The notes under the pieces are model-generated. The model saw nothing but the letters and a program-made list of their open reading frames with translations. It did not search any database and had not been told where the DNA came from. The position numbers and the translations under genes are program-made. A stretch of DNA of 64,000 bases, taken from assembly GCA_018417955.1 (NCBI GenBank), contig JACTVC010000001.1, forward strand, positions 620,001 to 684,000, written 5' to 3'. This stretch comes from Laccaria trichodermophora. Its lineage: Eukaryota > Basidiomycota > Agaricomycetes > Agaricales > Hydnangiaceae. Positions 1-10,100 of this stretch are shown one piece after another (positions within the stretch are counted from its first letter, which is position 1; each line of letters opens with the position of its first letter).

Positions 1-2055
1 TTTGGGTTGAGCTTGCTACCGCATCACCGAAAATACAGTTGAGTTGAATTGACGGGTGGAAATTTGCACCAAGAACTGTAACCTCAGTGCCGCCATGTGT
101 AGGACCCATATTAGGGACTAAGCGGTGAATCGTAGGTATCTGCATCTGCATCGGCTGCTGATTTCGATCGAAGAACATGTAGGGCATGGCGTGTGATTGG
201 GTGGACATCATCATAGGGGGTATGTGCAAGGGTAAAGAGTGAGGTAGTGGAGCATGAGGAACTGGTCGAGAAGCTTCTGGCATTAACACGTCAGGGTTAT
301 GGTCAAGAGGCGTAGCAAGAGTATCTGGCGAGGAGGCGTCGGAGCTTTGACCTGGATATACCAATGGAGGTGGATGTGCCGACAAACCGCCATCCGAGGA
401 AAAAATATTGTGAAGGGCAGAAGGAGTGGGTGATCTGGTTGTGGGTAAGGGAGAATAGGAAGTGTTAGGTGAAGGAGCACTTGATATGCTTCCTTCCCGC
501 AAAACTCGATTGGGCTTGACCAAGGAATCGTAAGGTTTCAGCCGCTTTCTTCCGTTGCTGGTGGACGAGGCGTCCTTGTTTCTTCTTGAAGGAGCGGCGG
601 CATCGATCATCGAAGCATCCTGCGAGGTTCCACCCACTTGAGACCACTCAGAATTTTCCACGCCCAAGAAGCTGCTGATCAGTTCCCCAGGGCGAGTGTT
701 AGCCGAACTCGATGTCTTGTGGTCGTCTGTGATCATGATGGGCCTTGAGGACCCGGAACCGACGATACGTCCGATGTGATCCGTCATAGTGAAGTGGACA
801 TTGAAGCCAACCTTCTCCCGGTGATGTCTACAGTAACATGTAATGCGAAGGGGCAATACCACAGAACCTGTTGAAAAGTCTAGAACCTCGGCACAATTGA
901 ACTGGATGATGCTAGTCGTGTCTTCGTATTGCTTGCTTTTCGAAGATTTGCTATTTGAATCTCGTTCGGCAGAGTCCGACTCTGACCGTGCTGGCCGAAC
1001 TCGCGCAGCAAGTTTCTTCGCGACTCGTTTCGCCTGAAGCAGAGTGTCAAAGGCGAATAACCAACGCAAACGTGCAGCGACCTTACCTCACGCGCTTGGC
1101 AACTTGAGCAGCTGAGAACCTGATTATGGGGAGGAGAGGAACAAGTTATAGTTGTGGAAAGATGGAGAATATCCTGGGGTTCGGGGTCTCAAAGTTCCAT
1201 CGTTGTGAGTATCAAACACATTGAATCGACGATTGGCAACATACCTATTTTTCCCTGTTTCCTTGTCCGCTTCTTCGTTGCCGTTCCGGGAGGCAGCTTC
1301 AGCCATTTCCATGAACCCACTCGATCATACTTGAATGGGTCTGACGAAGAGCTGGCGTCTGCGAGGTCAACTGTCACTCGCACTTGAGTCTCCACTCGGG
1401 ATTTGGTCCCTCCTTCTGGTATGCTTGGGAACATGATAGGCAGGCTGGAAAATTCTTATTGCGTGAGAGCCAACACCTAGGGGTTATAACATACTTGTAA
1501 CATAACTCTTTTGGAGGGTGTACGACCCTCTGGTTGATATTTGATGGATCCTGTCTACGTGGAAGGGAAGCAGGTGGGGGGATTGGTTTCGTCAAGGACA
1601 CTGGCCCGTTGTGCGACGGAACCAACAGGTTGCCTGTTCGAAAGGTGGGCACTGCTGGCGGAGAGTGTGAGTTATCAGGGCTTGCGCTCGAATGATGAGA
1701 AGTAGATGAATAAGTGAGAGAACTAAATGCAGGAGAGGGTGAGCTAAAAACAAAGATTCAGCGACGACAACGGCTGGAGAGAATGATGATAAGCATACTC
1801 GTCGTAGGCATGCTGTTCAATCAATTCATCTAAACAAAGCATTTGATTCTCTTCTGACTTGTGTGGCGTTAGGTAGAGCGAAGGATCTGATTCCCAAGGA
1901 GGGAGTGAAGACTTTGTAGGATGCATGGAGAGGTACCACGAGGAGGCGAGGTCAAGGTCGCTTTGTATAGCAACGGGCTCAAGCGAGTCAGATGGTTCCG
2001 GGGTCAAAGGAGACGGAGAACGCGAGCCCGCCGCTGTGGCCGACGACGAAGACAT
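1..2055 (-). CDS. Spt23/Mga2-like TIG-domain transcription factor, C-terminus beyond the left edge
   Basis: Multi-exon minus-strand gene starting at the ATG at 2055 and running off the left edge. After an acidic, Ser/Pro-rich N-terminus comes a conserved block (about 1434-1240) with RVETQVRVTVDLAD and YDRVGSWKWLKLPPGTATKK, the DNA-binding-like region of fungal Spt23/Mga2 relatives. It is followed by a Cys-containing block (CAEVLDF, YCRHHREKVGF; about 1000-780), a Ser/Pro linker, and the start of an IPT/TIG domain (VPNMGPTHGGTEVTVLGANF) at the window boundary. In yeasts this family lies in the ER membrane and, once processed, activates fatty-acid desaturase genes. The ankyrin repeats and membrane anchor expected downstream would lie outside the window, so membrane anchoring is inferred. 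A transposon nest lies directly upstream of the start. Confidence 0.75.
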
Positions 2056-2092
2056 TGACTGGGGGGTGGTGAGAAACGACGACGACGAGTAT

Positions 2093-2154
2093 TAACGGTA
2101 GAATTGTGAGGAAATCTTTTGTTCACGTGATATGACCACCGTGCACTACCGTTA
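2093..2154. promoter_or_regulatory. Inverted repeat flanking an E-box upstream of the Spt23/Mga2-like gene
   Basis: TAACGGTAG (2093-2101) and its exact reverse complement CTACCGTTA (2146-2154) flank a palindromic TCACGTGA (2123-2130). This lies 40-100 bp upstream of the ATG at 2055. The arrangement suggests a binding site for a dimeric regulator plus a bHLH-type E-box. Function is inferred from position and symmetry only. Confidence 0.35.
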
Positions 2155-2204
2155 GTACTGACTTTCATTGGATGAGATAACTCTAGCGCCCTGTGAAATG
2201 TAGG

Positions 2205-2470
2205 AAGGAGGAAGTATTTAAATATAGTGAATATTTAAATGCAAGAAATCCGTAGACACGGATAACTTGTTTGTGCTTAGGACTTGCCCTACTTGCTCAA
2301 GTCAGATCTTAAATGATAATAAATGAGATCCAAGAAGATGGGCAAGACCTGAGCGTCTGAAAGCTCGATTGTGTGCAAAACAACTAGCTATACCAACCAG
2401 AGTGTAAGCTCACAACAAGCAAGTTGGTTCAGCACAGAGGAACTACCCAATCGAGCAGCACTCTGGGAGA
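2205..2470. repeat. Hairpin-rich segment at the 3' side of the YR retroelement
   Basis: Non-coding DNA between the recombinase stop (2584) and the host gene holds several short inverted repeats: ATCCGT/ACGGAT (2248-2253, 2258-2263, 4 nt loop), AGGACTTGCCC against GGGCAAGACCT with one mismatch (2279-2289, 2340-2350), GCTCGATTG/CAATCGAGC (2363-2371, 2448-2456), and CCAGAGTG/CACTCTGG (2397-2404, 2459-2466). AT-rich ATTTAAAT copies lie near 2215-2240. YR retroelements have complex non-LTR ends, so this is the likely element end, but no split direct repeat shared with the other end was found. Confidence 0.4.
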
Positions 2471-2583
2471 AATTTTATAGATTGAAATACAGATACCGGA
2501 TAGATAAATAAGTATGATAATTGAGCTCAGAAAGGACATTATGAATTGATATAAATACAAGTTAGATGATCATAGACGAACAA

Positions 2584-4085
2584 TCACAAGGAGAGGTTCC
2601 CATCAGAGGCAACAATAAGTGCCGGAGGGATTTTATTGTTAATACGAAACTGTTCGAAGATTGCGGCCAACGAGTCCAGATGGGACTTGTTGTATGCTTT
2701 TGATGTACTCATCGGAAGAATCTCCTCCATGCGGCGCCAGTAGAGCAGGAAGGCTAGAGAAGTCCAGCCTCCTGTTGCAGCCACAATTTCTGGAGATACG
2801 CCGGCAAGAAGAAGTTCGACGGCACCGCCAATACGAAAGCTATGGCCCAGAACATGGGCGAGCATGGCAGATGACCAAATGTGATTGCAAAAATTGAGAA
2901 ATTCATTTTTGAGGAGAAAATTTGATTGAGAGGAAGCGGTCGCATATGCGAAAAGAGGAGCGGAGTGGTCAACGGACGCATTAACAGCAAGATGATTCTT
3001 CAAGGCGGTGACAGGGCACAGGACATCATTCCGTGCAGTTAGAATCACAGAGGCGCCGAGTTCCTTCGTAGTCTTAGTCCAAGGGATGTGGAAGCTTGCA
3101 GAGGAGGAGCCATCCCGCAATGTCCGGAAAGTAATCCTACAGAATATAAGCAGGAGATACCAAGAAATAAGAAAATAGCATACATAACGGAGCGAAGTAC
3201 ATGATACGTCTCATCAAAGGCAGCAGCGGTGGTAACAGCCAGCTCGCCTAGCCGTCGACAGCCAAAAAATGTGCACAGAGCGAGGGCCCAAAGCGCTGCA
3301 TGGAAAGGAGTGGAGAGATGGAGAGCACGGCGAAGAGCCAACAGGTGCTCAATAGAGACAGGTGCGCGAAGAGGACGTTTATGCTTTGTCCCTTCTTTGT
3401 TCGCAGACACCCGGGCAAGGTGAACCCATTCATCATCTCCATACCAAGGAGCATGATTGACGACATGCCATGCACGGATGCCGGAAAGCCAAGAACGTAT
3501 AGTGTTCCCAGCTTGTCTGCCTTTATACTCCCCAATGAAGGCGCAAAGCAGAGGATAAGAGGCCGGCATTCGCGCTTCTTCATTGATATCCCACCTGTCA
3601 CAAAACTGGGTGAAGCGAAGAGTGCCGGCAGCATACGTGGACTTTGTGTTAGGTGCATATGCACCGCGGATGGACATCATGGCACTGTTAACCAAGTGTG
3701 GGGGAAGAGAAGCAAGGAGGTGTTGTCGGTGACGAGCAGCGTGGGGTGTATCCCAAACAAATAAGCGATCTGCAGCAGCGACGTGGGGACGTAGAGAGTT
3801 TTGAGAGATTTCCCGTCCTGCATGAGGTTTCCGGGGCTGAATGTGCCGGGATGTTGAAGATAATGTATCAGGAGTAAGGTGGTCAGTAGATGTTGGTGAT
3901 GGTGGTAGTGGAGTAGTTGTAACGTGAAGAGAATGCGGTGCAGGAGCAGATACGTGTGAAGAAGAGGATGTGATGGTGCGAGGCTTGAAAGGATTACAGA
4001 AATTATGACGACGTGTGGGGCGCGGAGGAACGAGATGTGAACCACCCACAGTCGTCTCGACAACACGTGTTGCCAGTTTAAAAGG
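2584..4085 (-). CDS. Tyrosine recombinase of the YR retroelement
   Basis: The exon upstream of 3184 has a Pro/Ser/Thr-rich N-terminus, then a SAM-like core-binding domain (SIRGAYAPNTKSTYAAG; SWLSGIRAW) and the first catalytic arginine in FFGCRRLGEL. A 47 nt GT-AG intron (3137-3183) joins it in phase to the second exon, which holds LGHSFRIGGAVELLLAGVS (catalytic H-x-x-R), the GGW box and the LYWRR tyrosine. The R-H-R-Y tetrad therefore looks complete. The enzyme would integrate circular or linear cDNA by site-specific recombination in place of a DDE integrase. The exact start is unclear because the frame overlaps the end of the RT-RNase H ORF. No internal stop was seen after splicing. Confidence 0.82.
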
Positions 4086-4155
4086 GTGATCTAAGCTGAA
4101 AAAAGATGTTAGAATAAACAAGGAGAGACACAGAGTTGTCCTTAAGGAGGCTAAC

Positions 4156-7100
4156 CTAGGCATGAAGAAAACAAGAGGAAAGCTCATCAGGGAGCTTGAA
4201 AGATGGGAAGATTTGCTTCCCAGCAGGTCCTGGTTCCCCGCGCGAGATAGGATCAGCTGGATTAGCTTGAGACTCAATGTAGACAGTTTTAAAGACGAGA
4301 GATGTAGCCATAAGGATGAGATGCGTACGACGAACTGCAAGGTTAAGATGGATATTACCACTACGGCCTTTATCCAGAGCACCAATAGTGCCTTGATTAT
4401 CAGAATGCACGAGTAGGTGAGCATCTCGAAGACCCCTGGACTCCAAGAAAAGAGCAAGAAGCTCAATAGCCACAGTCTCGAGCCAGCAAATATCTCGACC
4501 TTCAATTTTCCAAGAGGAAGAGAGCTGGAAAGCAGCCCATTCGCCGTCAATGATAATTCCAATGCCCCATGATGTGGAAGCATCAACATAGAGCCCAAGG
4601 TCAGATAAAGGACCAAGAGGGTGAAGGGATCGGGATACACCACGTAAGGTGAGCTTGACTAACCACCACTTCAAGTCAGTGATCAGAGAGTGCGGAGGAT
4701 ACTTTGTAAGGAATTCGTCACCATGGAAGGTAGACGCGAAGTTGGAGAGGGAAGGTAGATGAGAGCGACCATCTAGATAAACAAAGGCGATGTGACAAAG
4801 AGATCCATGAATCTTTTCAACATCGCGTAAATGACAAGGTCGGCCTTCAAAGTCAATCAGAAATTGAAGGACGCGCTGGTGGAATTTGTTTCTCTTTCCC
4901 TCTGGCAAGCTAACAAGCTTCCGAGGAATGTCCCAAAGAAATCCGATGAAAGTCGTGACGAAGGAGAACCGTTCGTCACCCTTCTCATCATGCCAAGGCA
5001 CTCCTAAAGAAGAAATACGGCGAAGCATCTCGTCGCGATCGTAGTCATAGCGGAAATCCCCATCGATGAAGGAACCCGAAGGTGAAGGGAATCGAAAGGC
5101 TTTCAAATCATCTTCATATTTCGGCACTGGGAAAACACCTTCGGCTCTCCAAATATCGACGACGGCATTCGCAATCATGCCAGCATTACTGCTGGCGCAA
5201 GTGGCTCCGAATGGGTGAGCATGATTAATAAAGAAATCGTCCGAAGTCCCTTGGACGACAAGCCAAGGTTTGTGGGATGGAAGAACGGGGCACGTGCGAT
5301 GGAACTTTTTAATATCGAGAGTGCATGCCTGCGTTCCAGGAGGTGCATGAGAAATCTGTACAAAGATCAAAGGGACATGAGCAAGATGTACAGAAAAGAG
5401 AGTTAGATACCATCAGGAAAATGGAGGATTGTAATTTGAGCTGAATGAACGAACATAACGCACAAAGTGCGTTGATTGTGCACAATTGGCTGAATATTTG
5501 ATTTCAATGCAATTAAGTGGAATTAATCCATGGACCGTTAATTATGCACAATTTTGCTTAATGAATGCATATTCTGCTCAATCCCAGTTGAATATCATGA
5601 TCATCTTCAGCCTACAGATAGCTGCAGATCCTCAACATCAAGCTAAAATATAACAACGGTATATTGTTCTACTAGGTAATATATCTATGGAGATGGCCCA
5701 GGACAAAATGAGTGGATATTGTAGATGCAGCTAATCGAAGGTTTGAACGAGGACACAGTTATTATGGATTAAACAGAGGGTGTAAGAGAATGCTAGAAAA
5801 TGTGATTATGGGTTGAGAAAGAGAGAGGCGAGGAGCGATGAACAAATGTGTCAAAGGAGTGACTCCGAGTGAGTGACGCTGGACGTTGAGCAAAACGGAG
5901 TTGGTTTAACGACTGGTGGGCTTAGACCTCCATGTCTGCAAGGTTAAGTAAGGCCATGGCATTATTGGTGAGCGCAGTGGAGCGACGTGTAGAGACAACC
6001 CTAATATATTGATTACTAACGCATATTTGCTGAAAGGTTGAATAGCGAAGACTCACGATGCGAGTTTGAAGAGGTTTGCCATAAGGCGATGATACCTATC
6101 TGGACTTTCGGTCTTGATGTTGTTGAGGAATGTGATATGACCAATGTAGATGTCCTCATAGAGGTCAGCCGCGAACTCAGTCTTTTGATGAATGCCAGTG
6201 CTAAAATCGTCAAGTGACGAGTGAACCTTCAAGAGGAAATGAGTAACTGAGCAGTGTAAGGTATATTTACTCACGCCAGTGGCGGCCAGCGCAACCATTG
6301 GGGCCGGGAGTTCCTGTTCATACTTTCGTGGACCCTCCGTGATAGAGGAGCCGAAACGTGCGCTAAAACGTTCAGCATAGGTTCCACGGGTACCAGAGAA
6401 ATACACATCACGGAGAGTGGATATCAGAGCGGGGTGATGGAAGGGCTTATTAGATACGATCTCGCCGTCCTGTGGGAGTCAAATCAAAGTCGAAATCTCA
6501 CACAATGCTGATATTCAACGCACCTTGGTGGGGAAGATGTATGACGTGTCTTCACACAGAGCTTTGACTTGCTTCTGACATTCCAGCCCTTCGGTAAGTT
6601 GATAGAAACCCTCAACCTTTCCCCCGGTTTTCTTCTTGATAGAGCTGCGATATGTGGAGAGCCGTCCGTTGAGCTACATGGTCGAAGACTCGAACATTAG
6701 AACTTAGCCAACATAAAATTAAAAGGTTACGCACAACACGGGCAACAACAATACCAAACTGCAGATCAATTTTGAAGCGTTCTGCATAACCTGTGTGTTT
6801 CAACTTCCTGGCGCATGACCGAAGGGTTTTCCGAAAATAAGTCAATTCGTCGCTAGCAGGTGGGTAGGCGTTGTCGAAGATCGCATCACCAACCACTTGA
6901 CGAATTGCAGCCCTAATGATCTGTCTGAGGGCTGGAGGCTGCATGCGAATGCTGATCAACCGTGCGCCTGGAGCCTCAGGGACATAGCGAGCGTTTTCCC
7001 AATTGGCGTTGGGATCCACATTCTCGCCCTCATTCTGATCTTCCCCCTCTTCATCATCCATATCATCGTCTGAGTTGGCACTATCAAAGGGCTGCATGAA

Positions 7101-10100
7101 CGTTTAGCACATACTTAATAATAGAATTTATAGAACCATATACCTCCTCATCGTCGTTAGTGGCAGCAACGGCGGGGGTCTTCCAAGTGGGGAGCTATGA
7201 TGATATTGTTTGGGATGCTCAGGCTGAACATGGGTAAGAAAAGCGTACCTCGGCACGTCGCTCTAAGCCACGTTTGCCAATCTTCTGAAAGATCAACGTG
7301 AGACTAGAATATATCAGAACAGGAAACAATCAAACCTTTTGGACCTTGGTCATCTCCTCCTCCTCCTCCTCCTCATCGTCGTCGTCGTCGTCGTCGTCGT
7401 CATCCCCCGCTTCCTCTTCACCCTCGCCGTCATCATGGCGGTCGTTGTGAGGGTCAGTCTCCTCATAATCGTCGTCGCCGTCGGGTTCAGCTTCTCCATT
7501 TGTGAGATGCTCACGGCCCCACCGGACACGCTGAAGAATCAATAGTGAGCCGTGAATGACATACGTGAACCTACCTCATGGGTGAATGTGCTCTTCAAGG
7601 CGTCGGAGTCAAGTTCTTCGAGGTCATCCTGACCCGCCTCTTCGTCCTCGTCTTCGTGTTCATCCACTTCAGGTTGTGAGGCATCCATGTCCTCTTCTTG
7701 CTCAGGCGACTCTTCATCGGATGAGTTGACGACACGATATGTCGTGGCTGTTCATCGTGAGTGAATACTGAAAGGCGTTCAAAATGGAAACTCACGTTTG
7801 TAGGAGCGTTTCGATGCGGAGGCGCTGGTGGATCTCACATGACGTTGGTCTGGGTTGTTGTCGTCACGTTTGTGGAGGCGTTTCGATGCAGAGACGCTGG
7901 CGGACCTCACATGACGTTGGTCTGGGTAGTTCTCATCATTGGGCGTGCGGCGGTGAGAAGGTGGTACTGTGTGTATTAGAGAATGAATGACATAACGACA
8001 TGAATACATACAGTGGGCCTGCTTCTTTGCGAGTGGCCTTTGAGGGGTTACTGTTTGCATCGTTGCCGTGGACCTGGCATTTGGAAGAGGCAAACCTATT
8101 CGTTTTTTCAGCTACCGTGATGTAAAAATGGGAAGCAAAGCATACGTTTGGCTTTTTTGGCAGTCTCGCCACCTTGGGGGCCATTTGGAGATCTGGGCCG
8201 TTTCTGAGATCCAACAGGAGCGGCGCCGATCCATGCTGTACAAGATTGGAGACGAAGCAAGGATGTAGCGGATACAGACAAAGTTTCTTACCTGCATTTC
8301 CCAAGGCTTTCGTCAAAGCAACTCGTTTCTCTGATACTTAGGGTTAGCGACTGGCCACGTCAATAGGGGAGGGCAAGAAAACATACGTTTGCCTGCTAAT
8401 TCGAGTGCCCGAAGTTGGGCTTGTTCTTGGAGTTTCTTCCGTTCGAGTGTCTGTCGGCGCTTCTCCTGAGCTGTGGCTCCCGTAGCTCGGTTAGAGGCTT
8501 CAGGTGCCTTAGTTGCCATTACGAAATATGATGGGAAATAGGGGATGTGGCTATATGGATAAGAGATGAAATAAAGATATGAAAAGAGGGACGGGCAAAG
8601 AAACTGAGATAGAGAATTGAGATGGGGAATGGGGGTCGAAAACAGAGAGTGAATAAGGAGTCGTATGATGGTTCTGTTTTTCTGGTAAACAAAAAAAATC
8701 AAATGTAAAAGCTGCCAAGGTCCGAACTTACTGCATACGGCGTCCGACAAATCCGACGTCCTTATCACTCTATCATTATGCCGTCGACAATCTGCGAAGG
8801 TTGTGGGAAGGCATTCAGACGAAGTGGGTTTCAACCTCACCTACGAAAAAGCAAAAACCCACGATGTCAAGCATACCATGCTCTGCTGAACGACAAGCTA
8901 GAGTTATCCACAGATTCTGATGTGGGTGGGACCGACAGCGAACAGGAGCTGGAATCAGACGAGTCAGAAATCGAAGGAGATGGGCCACGAGAACGTACAC
9001 GTCCTGTGTTTGGCCCAGCAATTCTTGACGCACACGCAAGCGAGCCCGTTCGTGAATTCTCAATGCACGTGGATGTGGCGGGCGACTTCTATGGTGATTA
9101 TGAGGATTATACTATGGATGATTTTGGGTTAGCGGAAGAGAACGATGATGCGGAAATTGGGGATGGTGGGGGGAGTGACAGTAACTCTGAGAGTGAGGGG
9201 GATAGAGACTCAGATTCGGAGGAAGCCAATGATGTTGATATGGATGCGAGGGATGCAGAGGATGAAGTTGGGATAGAGCCTGAACGCAACAACTCAGAGA
9301 GTGAGAAAGCCAGGCCAATGGATTTGGAGGATGAAAATGGGCGTACCAACAGTGAACCGGCACTCAGACTGCGTGGTGGTGAGCAAGAGCCACTGAAGAA
9401 TCAACCTTTCATCGTTCCATTCCCAGGAAATTCAGCAGGCGCGGTGCATTCACGGCGAGACACCGATCAAAATACGCAGTACTCGACGGCTGTGGGCAGC
9501 GAGGATAATCCATTTGCACCGTTTTCGTCGCGTATGGAGTGGGAGATTGCGCAGTGGGCCAAGTTGAGAGGTCCCAGCTCGACGGCCTTCAATGAACTTA
9601 TGGCAATTGAAGGGGTGAGTTACCTCATAAGAAAGGACTTCAAATCAACTCACATTACACCCCAGATCGTTGAAACCCTTGGACTGTCCTTCAAGAACTC
9701 TACAGAACTCAACAAAGTGATTGATAACTCACTGCCTGGACGACCTTCATTCAAGCGCCACGAAGTAATGGTTGGATCTGAGGTTTGCGAAGTGTACTTT
9801 CGAGACATCGTCGCCTGCATCAAGTCGCTCTTTGGAGATCCGGATTTTACACCGTATTTGGTCTTTCGACCAGAAAAACACTACACTGATGAGAGGAAAT
9901 CGGTACGGATGTACCATGACATGCATACCGGACGATGGTGGTGGACAACACAGGTGAGAGTTCTCACGTCCTGCTTTGCCTCTGTCTCACGCCCAATTTG
10001 GACTCAGGAAAAGCTTGATCGAGACTGTCCAGGAGCGACTGTTATACCTATCATTATCTCTACCGACAAGACCCAGCTCACATTATTCAAAAATAAGACG

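Noticed and set aside
3229..3764. Plus-strand ORFs of 64 and 154 codons
   Set aside because: They are antisense to the tyrosine recombinase and show no domain or codon pattern of their own.
4156..5370. First reading of the YR RT as a decayed, 5'-truncated pseudogene
   Set aside because: The missing N-terminus was found at 13808-12864 with canonical splice signals and matching phase, so an intron with an insertion is the better explanation.
9107..9363. Antisense ORFs (Ser/Leu-rich) in the transposase acidic region
   Set aside because: They are the reverse of Asp/Glu/Ser codon runs in the transposase.
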